DNA from: Maribacter zhoushanensis | Lineage (GTDB): Bacteria; Bacteroidota; Bacteroidia; Flavobacteriales; Flavobacteriaceae | Length of the DNA stretch: 64,000 bases | Assembly: GCF_029350975.1 (NCBI RefSeq) | Contig: NZ_JARKMR010000001.1 | Coordinates: forward strand, 434,001 to 498,000 | Reading direction: 5' to 3' | Shown here: positions 18,338 through 25,815 of the stretch, piece by piece | Layout: every line of letters starts with the position of its first letter | How positions within the stretch are numbered: the first letter of the stretch is position 1 | The notes under the pieces: model-generated | Told to the model about the DNA's origin: nothing | The model's database searches: none | What the model saw: the letters and a program-made list of their open reading frames with translations, nothing else | Made by a program: the position numbers and the translations under genes

Positions 18338-19002
18338 TGAGATTCCTGAAGTAGTTCAATATCTTTTAATAGTTTCTCAATATCCTCCTTTTTTGTTCCG
18401 TCGTAAAAACCCCTAATTCTCTTTTTCTCATCTACTAGAATGAAGTTTTCAGTATGGATCATATCAAATGGTCCACCGTCGCCATCGGTCTTTACGGCTA
18501 AATAAGATTTACGGGCTAGCTCATAAATCTGTTTCTTATCGCCTGTAACCAGATTCCAGTTGCTATCATCGACCCCTTTTTCCAAGGCATATTTTTTTAA
18601 TTGAGCCACCGAGTCAATTTCCGGCGTAACCGAATGAGATAAAAGCATCACTTCAGAATCTTTGCCTAGTGCTTTTTGGAGATCTACCATGTTTTTGGTC
18701 ATAATAGGACAAATAGTAGGGCAGGTGGTAAAAAAGAAATCGGCAATGTAAATTTTACCCTTGTAATTATCTTGGGTAATGGTCTCTCCATTTTGGTTGG
18801 TCAAAGAGAAATCGGCTATAGTATGGTATTTTCTAACATGCTGTATCTCTTCAGCCACTAATTCGGCATTTACCATGGCAGGTGAATAGACCGGTAATAA
18901 TTTAACGGGTTGTAAAGCATTGTAAAAAAGATACATGATAACTGCAGAAATGGGTAACAGTACCAGGCCGAATAACTTGAATTTAGCGAAAAAGGACCGC
19001 AT
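18328..19002 (-). CDS. SCO1/SenC/PrrC-family copper chaperone
   Basis: This 224-residue membrane-anchored thioredoxin-fold protein has an N-terminal anchor at residues about 10-28, then a domain with the copper-binding pair in TTCPTICPIM (Cys94 and Cys98) and the third ligand in FDMIHTENF (His183). All three metal ligands are present. SCO proteins deliver copper to the CuA centre of cytochrome c oxidase or act as thiol reductants. No oxidase gene is nearby, so the partner is elsewhere. Confidence 0.92.
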   Translation of the reverse strand: MRSFFAKFKLFGLVLLPISAVIMYLFYNALQPVKLLPVYSPAMVNAELVAEEIQHVRKYHTIADFSLTNQNGETITQDNYKGKIYIADFFFTTCPTICPIMTKNMVDLQKALGKDSEVMLLSHSVTPEIDSVAQLKKYALEKGVDDSNWNLVTGDKKQIYELARKSYLAVKTDGDGGPFDMIHTENFILVDEKKRIRGFYDGTKKEDIEKLLKDIELLQESHKK

Positions 19003-19129
19003 AAGAATTTTTTACAAAGGTACGCTAGCGGTATATCTTTTTCAAGTGAATAAGCCGTATACGCTGATAAATTATTCATAAAATACCACTACCTCAATGC
19101 GTTTCTTTTTTTTAGCGGTTGTAAAAATG

Positions 19130-19137
19130 TACTTTTG
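19130..19137 (+). promoter_or_regulatory. Candidate -7 box of rseP
   Basis: TACTTTTG matches TAnnTTTG exactly and lies 28 bases before the ATG at 19165. It covers a possible upstream TTG start (19135), which argues for the ATG. Confidence 0.5.
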
Positions 19138-19164
19138 TGCGATTTTAATTTTCAGGAAAAAAGA

Positions 19165-20517
19165 ATGAGCCCTATTATAATAAAGACAATACAATTTTTT
19201 TTAAGCCTTTCTATACTTATCGTTCTGCACGAGTTAGGGCATTTTATACCAGCTAAATATTTTAAAACTAGAGTTGAGAAGTTTTACTTGTTCTTTGATG
19301 TAAAGTTCTCGCTTTTCAAAAAGAAAATAGGAGAGACGGAATACGGAATTGGTTGGTTGCCATTAGGCGGATATGTGAAAATATCTGGAATGATAGATGA
19401 GAGCATGGACAAAGAAGCCATGGCGGAAGAGCCAAAGGAGTGGGAGTTTAGAAGTAAACCGGCTTGGCAGCGTTTAATTATAATGTTGGGTGGTGTTACG
19501 GTTAATTTCATTTTAGCTGTAGTTATTTTCATTGGTCTGGCATATGCTTATGGTGAAAAATATGTTGCAAATGATAGTTTGAAAGATGGAGTTTGGATTA
19601 CTGATACTACTTTGGGTGATGCACTAGGTATACAAACGGGAGATAAGGTTCTTGCGGTAGATGGTAAAAAAATTATTAAGTTAAATAGTATAGTGCCAGA
19701 AGTGGTATATGGAGAGAATTTTACTATTGAACGTAATGGTCAAGAAATTGAGAAAGAAATTCCTGTAAATTTTATAGAAACAATTTCTGAAAATAAGGAG
19801 CAAGTTCGATTTATTCATTACAGAATACCATTTGTAATAAGAGAAGTTCCTGAAGATTCTCAAAATAAGGATAGTGGATTTAAAGCTGGTGACGCAGTTG
19901 TTGATATTGCAGGGAATGCCGTTGAATTTCAAGATCAAGTTATTCCTGTTCTTGCTGCCAATAAAGGAAAAAGTGTTCCTGTTACAGTAATTCGTGATGG
20001 GAATAAAATTACTTTGAACGCAAAAGTTTCTGACGAAGGTAAATTTGGGGTTTATGCCGGATTAAATTCTATGGAGGAATATCAAGAGAAAGGTTATTTC
20101 AGAGTGGAGACTTTAAAATATACCTTCATAGAATCTATCCCAGCTGGATGGAACAAAGGTGTTAAGACCCTTACAGATTACATTAAGGGGATGAAGAAAA
20201 TCTTTAATCCTGATACTGGTGCTTATAAAGAAGTAGGTGGTTTTGCCGCTATTGGCGGTATGTTCCCAGATACTTGGAACTGGCCAGCGTTTTGGGGTAC
20301 AACTGCGTTTATATCCATTATTCTTGCTTTTATGAACATTCTGCCAATACCAGCTTTAGATGGCGGACACGTTATGTTTTTACTTTATGAAATGATCACA
20401 GGTAGAAAGCCAAGTGATAAATTTTTAGAGTATGCACAGATCACCGGATTCTTTATTTTAATAGCACTTTTACTGTTCGCAAACGGTAATGATGTTTATA
20501 AAGCGATATTTAAATAA
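19165..20517 (+). CDS. rseP: RIP zinc metalloprotease RseP (site-2 protease, M50)
   Basis: This 450-residue intramembrane protease has the zinc motif HELGH in the first helix (about residues 23-27) and the second metal ligand in the C-terminal LPIPALDGGH. Two PDZ-like regions lie between (GIQTGDKVLAVDGK and GFKAGDAVVDIAGN). RseP cuts membrane-bound anti-sigma factors and remnant signal peptides. I chose the ATG at 19165, preceded by AGGAAAA, over an upstream TTG that sits in the promoter. The gene is single and followed by tRNA-Asn. Confidence 0.95.
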   Translation: MSPIIIKTIQFFLSLSILIVLHELGHFIPAKYFKTRVEKFYLFFDVKFSLFKKKIGETEYGIGWLPLGGYVKISGMIDESMDKEAMAEEPKEWEFRSKPAWQRLIIMLGGVTVNFILAVVIFIGLAYAYGEKYVANDSLKDGVWITDTTLGDALGIQTGDKVLAVDGKKIIKLNSIVPEVVYGENFTIERNGQEIEKEIPVNFIETISENKEQVRFIHYRIPFVIREVPEDSQNKDSGFKAGDAVVDIAGNAVEFQDQVIPVLAANKGKSVPVTVIRDGNKITLNAKVSDEGKFGVYAGLNSMEEYQEKGYFRVETLKYTFIESIPAGWNKGVKTLTDYIKGMKKIFNPDTGAYKEVGGFAAIGGMFPDTWNWPAFWGTTAFISIILAFMNILPIPALDGGHVMFLLYEMITGRKPSDKFLEYAQITGFFILIALLLFANGNDVYKAIFK

Positions 20518-20533
20518 AAAAATAATTTATTTG

Positions 20534-20564
20534 TTTGGAGACTTTCAAAAAACTACTATATTTG
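20534..20564 (+). promoter_or_regulatory. Promoter of tRNA-Asn
   Basis: TTTG at 20534-20537, 19 bases, then TATATTTG at 20557-20564: a textbook Bacteroidota housekeeping promoter (TTTG / TAnnTTTG), 33 bases before the tRNA. Confidence 0.85.
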
Positions 20565-20596
20565 CACCCGCTTTAGGAAACTAAAACGGGTTATTT

Positions 20597-20670
20597 TCCT
20601 CCTTAGCTCAGTTGGTTAGAGCATCTGACTGTTAATCAGAGGGTCCTTGGTTCGAGCCCAAGAGGGGGAG
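20597..20670 (+). tRNA. tRNA-Asn (GTT)
   Basis: The 74-base cloverleaf has a 7-bp acceptor stem TCCTCCT/AGGGGGA (one T-G pair), a D-arm with AGCTCAGTTGGTTAGAGC, anticodon arm TCTGA-CTGTTAA-TCAGA with anticodon GTT at 20631-20633, and a T-arm with GGTTCGAGCC. The discriminator is G, as expected for tRNA-Asn. The 3' CCA is not encoded. Confidence 0.97.
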
Positions 20671-20680
20671 CAAAAAGCGA

Positions 20681-20718
20681 AATCCAATCTATTTATTTAG
20701 GTTGGATTTTTTGTTTTT
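20681..20718 (+). terminator. Rho-independent terminator of tRNA-Asn
   Basis: AATCCAA pairs with TTGGATT across a loop, followed by a T-rich run, starting ten bases after the tRNA. Confidence 0.75.
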
Positions 20719-20957
20719 GGTCATTATTGACGGCGGTTTGCACTGTTCTACTCTTTATTCCTATTTTTTTCTGTAAAATCAATTCTTCACCCAATCACTT
20801 AAAATTAGGTGTTCTTTTCGGTATGCTATTTAAAGTTGTAGCTATCCCTATTATTTGAATTAATACTAGAACAAGTCATTTCAATCCAGGTTAATCTATC
20901 GCCAATCTTTTTCAATATCTTTACTTCAGTATAAAAGTTGTTTTTACAAAATCATAT

Positions 20958-21437
20958 ATGTCAAACTATTTAATTACCGTTAACGAAGAAGAAATAGAAT
21001 GCAAAATTAGCGATGCCAATGCTCTAGATAGCATTGCCGTTAATGCACATACTCTTCATGTTTTGCAAGAGAATACCGCTTTTGAGGTAGAAATACGCGA
21101 ATCCGACTTTTTGAACAAGACCATCTCACTTTCTATTAATGGAAATATATATGAGGTTAAGCTTGAAGATGAATACGATCAACAGGTGAAAAAAATGGGA
21201 TTATTGGCGGTAACTACCCAAAAACTGAATGAAGTAAAAGCACCAATGCCTGGGCTAATTGTTGATGTTATGGTTGAGGTAGGGCAGGAGATTGTTGAAG
21301 GCACCCCCTTATTGGTTTTATCTGCCATGAAAATGGAAAATATTATCCTTGCTCAAGGAGAAGGAACTATAAAGTCTATTGAGGTGAAGAAAGATGATAC
21401 GGTAGAAAAAGGACAGTTAATTATTGAAATGGAATAA
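20958..21437 (+). CDS. Biotin carboxyl carrier protein of acyl-CoA (propionyl-CoA) carboxylase
   Basis: This 159-residue biotin carrier has the attachment motif AMKMEN with Lys125, in a lipoyl/biotinyl fold from about residue 90 (KAPMPGLIVDVMVEVGQEIVEG). The N-terminal 80 residues form a beta-rich domain seen in Bacteroidota carriers. Biotin on Lys125 would carry carboxylate between the carboxylase at 21530 and the carboxyltransferase at 23031. The gene is the first of three in tight order. Confidence 0.93.
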   Translation: MSNYLITVNEEEIECKISDANALDSIAVNAHTLHVLQENTAFEVEIRESDFLNKTISLSINGNIYEVKLEDEYDQQVKKMGLLAVTTQKLNEVKAPMPGLIVDVMVEVGQEIVEGTPLLVLSAMKMENIILAQGEGTIKSIEVKKDDTVEKGQLIIEME

Positions 21438-21529
21438 TACACCAACGTCATATGTATAAAAGATTTCTTGTAATTTCTAGGATACATACTGAGAAATTAG
21501 ATTTCGACAATCGATTAAATTAAGTTTTA

Positions 21530-23002
21530 ATGAAAAAAATACTGATTGCCAATAGAGGTGAAATAGCTTTAAGAATAATGAAGACCGCCCAAAAGATGGG
21601 TATTAAAACGGTTGCCGTTTATTCAGAAGTTGATCGTCATTCTCCACATGTAAAGTTTGCTGACGAAGCAGTTCTTTTAGGTTCTGCACCATCATCAGAA
21701 TCTTATTTGGTAATGGAAAAAGTTATAGATGCGGCAAAAGCAACTGGAGCAGCAGGTATTCACCCAGGCTACGGATTCTTAAGTGAAAATGCAGTGTTCG
21801 CCCAAATGGTAGAAGATAACGGCATCACGTTTATAGGACCCAAGCCACATGCTATTAAAGTTATGGGGAATAAGCTTGCGGCTAAAGAAGCGGTTCGTGA
21901 TTATGATATACCTATGGTGCCCGGTATTGAAGAAGCAATAACAGATGTTGCCTTGGCTGAAAAGGTAGCTAAGCAAATAGGTTTTCCTATTTTAATAAAA
22001 GCTTCTGCTGGCGGTGGCGGTAAGGGAATGAGAGTTGTCGAAAACTTAAAAGATTTACCGGAACAAATGCAGCGGGCTATCAGTGAGGCGCAAGCTGCTT
22101 TTGGCGATGGTTCCGTATTTATAGAAAAATATGTAGGCTCACCCAGACATATAGAAATTCAAGTTTTAGCCGATACGCATGGTAATACGGTTCATTTATT
22201 TGAACGGGAATGTAGTGTACAAAGAAGGCACCAAAAGGTAGTTGAAGAAGCTCCGTCTGCAGTATTAACTCCTGAAATTAGGGAAGCCATGGGTGAAGCT
22301 GCTATCAAAGTAGCCAAAGCCTGTGATTATATAGGTGCTGGCACGGTAGAATTCTTACTGGACGAAAACAAGAATTTTTACTTCCTGGAAATGAATACAA
22401 GGTTACAAGTGGAGCATCCGGTTTCTGAATTAATATCTGGTATTGATTTGGTTGAGCAGCAAATAAAAGTAGCTCGTGGTGAAAAGTTGGCTTTCACGCA
22501 GAGCGATTTAAAAATTAAAGGTCATGCACTAGAAGTACGTGTATATGCTGAAGATCCATTAGCGAATTTTATGCCGAGTATTGGTACGTTATCAACCTAT
22601 AAGACGCCCATTGGTGAAGGTATTCGTGTAGATGATGGCTTTGAGGAAGGTATGGAAGTGCCTATTTACTATGACCCTATGATATCTAAGTTGATCACCT
22701 ATGGTAAAAATAGGGAAGAAGCTATACAATTAATGATAAAGGCAATTGATGATTACAAGGTAGAAGGTGTTGCTACTACCTTATCTTTTGGCAAATTTGT
22801 TTGTGAGCACGATGCTTTTACTTCTGGAAATTTCGATACTCACTTTGTTAAAAACTACTATTCTCCAGAGCTTTTAGAAAAACAGTATGCCGAAGAAAGA
22901 AGAATAGCTGCGTTGGTTGCTTTGAAGTTGTATCTGGAAAATGATAAGACATTAAAAGTGCCCACTAATGTTGTCTCTAATTGGCATAAAAGTAGAGTGT
23001 AA
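21530..23002 (+). CDS. Biotin carboxylase subunit of acyl-CoA carboxylase
   Basis: This 490-residue ATP-grasp enzyme uses ATP and bicarbonate to carboxylate biotin. Motifs: KILIANRGEIALRI at the N-terminus, ATP-binding KASAGGGGKGMRVV, ERECSVQRRHQKVVEEAPS, metal-binding FLEMNTRLQVEHPV, and the C-terminal EDPLANFMPSIG region. It is slightly longer than the AccC of fatty acid synthesis (about 450). With its own carrier and a fused-type carboxyltransferase downstream it more likely serves propionyl-CoA carboxylation. The gap to the next gene is 28 bases. Confidence 0.93.
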   Translation: MKKILIANRGEIALRIMKTAQKMGIKTVAVYSEVDRHSPHVKFADEAVLLGSAPSSESYLVMEKVIDAAKATGAAGIHPGYGFLSENAVFAQMVEDNGITFIGPKPHAIKVMGNKLAAKEAVRDYDIPMVPGIEEAITDVALAEKVAKQIGFPILIKASAGGGGKGMRVVENLKDLPEQMQRAISEAQAAFGDGSVFIEKYVGSPRHIEIQVLADTHGNTVHLFERECSVQRRHQKVVEEAPSAVLTPEIREAMGEAAIKVAKACDYIGAGTVEFLLDENKNFYFLEMNTRLQVEHPVSELISGIDLVEQQIKVARGEKLAFTQSDLKIKGHALEVRVYAEDPLANFMPSIGTLSTYKTPIGEGIRVDDGFEEGMEVPIYYDPMISKLITYGKNREEAIQLMIKAIDDYKVEGVATTLSFGKFVCEHDAFTSGNFDTHFVKNYYSPELLEKQYAEERRIAALVALKLYLENDKTLKVPTNVVSNWHKSRV

Positions 23003-23030
23003 AATTGCAATAAGGATTTGAACGGTTACA

Positions 23031-24572
23031 ATGAAAAATAATAAAGAGATATTAGCGGAGAAACTAGCATTGGGTAAAATGGGTGGTGGTCAAGAACGTA
23101 TAGACAAGCAGCATGCCAAAGGAAAGTTAACTGCATATGAACGTATTCATTTTTTGTTAGATGAAGGGTCATTTGAAGAAATGGGGGCTTTGGTTACCCA
23201 CCGTACTAAAGATTTTGGTATGGAAAAACAAGTCTTTTATGGTGACGGCGTTGTAACAGGTTATGGTACTATCAATGGAAGACAAGTTTGTGTTTTTGCA
23301 CAGGATTTTACGGTTTTTGGTGGTGCTTTATCTGAAACACATGCCGAGAAAATCTGTAAAATCATGGATATGGCTATGAAAATAGGTGTACCAATGATTG
23401 GTCTTAATGATAGTGGTGGTGCTCGTATTCAAGAAGGGGTTCGTTCTTTAGGTGGTTATGCCGATATTTTTCATAAAAACGTAATGGCATCAGGGGTGAT
23501 TCCTCAAATTTCTGCCATAATGGGTCCATGCGCTGGTGGTGCGGTATATTCGCCAGCAATGACTGATTTTACCTTAATGGTAGAGAATTCCAGTTATATG
23601 TTCGTAACCGGACCAAATGTGGTAAAAACTGTAACGAATGAAGAGGTAACATCAGAAGAACTTGGCGGTGCATTAACGCATGCCACCAAATCTGGAGTAA
23701 CACACTTAACTGCTGCTAATGATATACAATGTATCAATCAAATAAAGCAGATAATTAGTTATATGCCTCAGAACTGTGAAGATAAACCCGCTGATATTCC
23801 ATTTGAACTTGGTAATGAAGTTCGTGATGTATTAGAAGATATTGTTCCGGAGAATGCAAATCAACCTTATGATATGCGTAACGTCATCAATGGTATTATT
23901 GATCAAGATTCGTTTTTTGAAATACATGAAGCCTATGCCGATAATATTGTGGTTGGTTTTGCAAGATTAGGAGGTAAAAGTATTGGTATTGTCGCCAATC
24001 AACCAATAAGTTTAGCGGGTGTGTTAGATGTTGATAGTTCTAAAAAAGCGGCTCGCTTTACGCGTTTTTGTGATTGTTTCAATATTCCACTGTTAGTATT
24101 GGTAGATGTTCCAGGGTTTTTACCGGGTACAGATCAAGAATGGAACGGTATTATAACCAACGGTGCTAAATTATTGTATGCCCTAAGTGAAGCAACGGTA
24201 CCTAAAGTAACCGTTATTACAAGAAAAGCATATGGTGGTGCTTATGATGTTATGAATTCCAAACACATTGGGGCCGATTTAAATTATGCGTGGCCAGGTG
24301 CTGAAATTGCGGTAATGGGAGCTAAAGGGGCGAGTGAGATTATTTTTAGAAAAGAAATAAGCGCCGCAGATGATCCTGAAGCGAAATTGGCAGAAAAAGA
24401 GGCAGAGTATGCTAAACTATTTGCAAATCCTTATAGCGCCGCTCAAAGAGGTTTTATAGATGAGGTTATTTTGCCAAAAGATACCAGGCGAAAATTAATA
24501 AAGGCGTATACTATGCTTGAAAATAAAGTAGCGGTTTTACCAAAGAAAAAACACGGTAATATTCCACTATAA
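23031..24572 (+). CDS. Acyl-CoA carboxylase carboxyltransferase subunit (probable propionyl-CoA carboxylase beta)
   Basis: This 513-residue crotonase-fold carboxyltransferase transfers CO2 from biotin to an acyl-CoA. It carries both halves of the active site in one chain: [19 protein letters not shown] with [16 protein letters not shown] (biotin side) and [16 protein letters not shown] with [17 protein letters not shown] (acyl-CoA side). Chain length and motifs fit propionyl-CoA carboxylase beta subunits rather than separate AccA and AccD. The mutase genes at 55.4-58.9 kb would use its product after epimerisation. Acetyl-CoA or methylcrotonyl-CoA as substrate cannot be ruled out by eye. Confidence 0.92.
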   Translation: MKNNKEILAEKLALGKMGGGQERIDKQHAKGKLTAYERIHFLLDEGSFEEMGALVTHRTKDFGMEKQVFYGDGVVTGYGTINGRQVCVFAQDFTVFGGALSETHAEKICKIMDMAMKIGVPMIGLNDSGGARIQEGVRSLGGYADIFHKNVMASGVIPQISAIMGPCAGGAVYSPAMTDFTLMVENSSYMFVTGPNVVKTVTNEEVTSEELGGALTHATKSGVTHLTAANDIQCINQIKQIISYMPQNCEDKPADIPFELGNEVRDVLEDIVPENANQPYDMRNVINGIIDQDSFFEIHEAYADNIVVGFARLGGKSIGIVANQPISLAGVLDVDSSKKAARFTRFCDCFNIPLLVLVDVPGFLPGTDQEWNGIITNGAKLLYALSEATVPKVTVITRKAYGGAYDVMNSKHIGADLNYAWPGAEIAVMGAKGASEIIFRKEISAADDPEAKLAEKEAEYAKLFANPYSAAQRGFIDEVILPKDTRRKLIKAYTMLENKVAVLPKKKHGNIPL

Positions 24573-24575
24573 TAT

Positions 24576-24598
24576 AAGCTACCGTATAGTGGCTTTTA
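24576..24598. terminator. Short hairpin between convergent carboxylase and LacI genes
   Basis: AAGCTAC pairs with GTGGCTT (one T-G pair) around a 6-base loop. T-rich sequence follows only briefly, so it is a weak candidate. Confidence 0.4.
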
Positions 24599-25621
24599 GA
24601 CCATAAGGGATGAGTCTCTTACAATTAGGCTCGTTTTAATCTCTACTGTTTTGGTCATTACATCTGTAGAGGGACTTTCAATTTCTTCAATCAAAAACCG
24701 TACTGCCGTACGACCGATCCTGTCACCAGGTTGGTCTACCGTAGTCAATGCAGGGCTAACGATTGTAGAGTTTACGGAGTTACTGAAACCTACTACGGCA
24801 ATTTCTTCTGGTATTTTGACCTTGAACTTGTGTAGTGCTTTTATAGCGCCAATAGCCGCATTATCTGTAATGGCGAAAATAGCATCCGGGCGTTTCTTCA
24901 TACTTAATAAGATATTGGTAAGTCGTCTACCGTTACCAATAGAAATATCTTCAGTGCTTAGAATAATTTTATTTTTAACGGGTAAGCCGTATTTTTTTAA
25001 AGCCCTTAAATAACCGGCATATCTTTTTTCTGAATTATAGGAGTTTTCGGTTTCTTTAATAATGGCAATACGCTTTTTCCCTAATTCTATTAAATGCTCT
25101 ACGGCATCAAATGCAGCTTCTTCTTCATTAATAACAATTTGGGTACATGGTATTTTACTGGAAACTTTATCGAATAGTACTATAGGTATTCTTTTTAAGA
25201 CTTTTAATACTTCGTCAACATTCTTTGTTTTTCTTGACAAGGACATTAATATACCATCTACGCCAAACTGTGTCATGGTGTTTAACATGTCTACCTGTTT
25301 GCGTTCATCATTATTAGATTCTGATATAATAACGCGGTATCCTCTTAATTCTGCCTCTTCAATAATTCCTTTTAAAATAGTTGAAGTGAACAAGTGGGCA
25401 ATGTTTGGTACAATAACCCCTAGTATATGAGTTTCTCGAGATCTAAATCCTCTAGCAAATAAATTTGGTGCGTAATTCAGTTGCTTAGCAAGTATTTTGA
25501 CTTTTTCTTTAGTGGCTTGGCTAATATCAGGGTGATTGTTCAGTGCTCTAGAAACTGTGGAGATTGATAGGTCTAGTTCTTTTGAAAGTTCTTTTAAAGT
25601 TGTGTTTCTCTTTTTGCTCAT
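24596..25621 (-). CDS. LacI-family transcriptional regulator
   Basis: This 341-residue repressor has an N-terminal helix-turn-helix and hinge (TLKELSKELDLSISTVSRALN, residues about 8-28), followed by a periplasmic-binding-like sugar sensor (LGVIVPNIAHLFTSTILKGI, RRLTNILLSM, ITDNAAIGAIKALHKF, VVGFSNS, TTVDQPGDRIGRTAV). It is divergent from the TonB receptor of a putative glycosylglycerate locus. Between them lie two adjacent palindromes of the GCAAACGTTTGC type with the central CG that LacI proteins bind. It is therefore the likely local regulator of both its own gene and the plus-strand cluster. Confidence 0.93.
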   Translation of the reverse strand: MSKKRNTTLKELSKELDLSISTVSRALNNHPDISQATKEKVKILAKQLNYAPNLFARGFRSRETHILGVIVPNIAHLFTSTILKGIIEEAELRGYRVIISESNNDERKQVDMLNTMTQFGVDGILMSLSRKTKNVDEVLKVLKRIPIVLFDKVSSKIPCTQIVINEEEAAFDAVEHLIELGKKRIAIIKETENSYNSEKRYAGYLRALKKYGLPVKNKIILSTEDISIGNGRRLTNILLSMKKRPDAIFAITDNAAIGAIKALHKFKVKIPEEIAVVGFSNSVNSTIVSPALTTVDQPGDRIGRTAVRFLIEEIESPSTDVMTKTVEIKTSLIVRDSSLMV

Positions 25622-25680
25622 GGTTGAAAATGAGTAAATTATGCTGTAATTGAGTATGTAACAATATTACAAAATAAATT

Positions 25681-25692
25681 GCAAACGTTTGC
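25681..25692. promoter_or_regulatory. LacI-type operator O1
   Basis: GCAAACGTTTGC is a perfect 12-base palindrome with the central CG typical of LacI-family sites. It lies 60 bases upstream of the lacI-type gene and 124 bases upstream of the TonB receptor gene. Confidence 0.75.
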
Positions 25693-25704
25693 GGTAACGT
25701 TTGC
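25693..25704. promoter_or_regulatory. LacI-type operator O2 (imperfect)
   Basis: GGTAACGTTTGC directly abuts O1 and matches it at 10 of 12 positions, keeping the whole AACGTTTGC half. Two sites 12 bases apart, centre to centre, suggest side-by-side binding. Confidence 0.6.
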
Positions 25705-25815
25705 ATAAGTATTTCGTTAATTTTTAGTTAGCACAGTATCATATTCGCATAATTTAGTCTCATAATCAACGATTTGATAATTTGAATCGACTCAACTTAA
25801 AAAAACTCAAACATT

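Noticed and set aside
25657..25671. Inverted repeat TGTAA-N5-TTACA beside the LacI operators
   Set aside because: It is short and AT-rich, as expected by chance in such DNA, and lies in the likely LacI promoter; I do not call it an operator.
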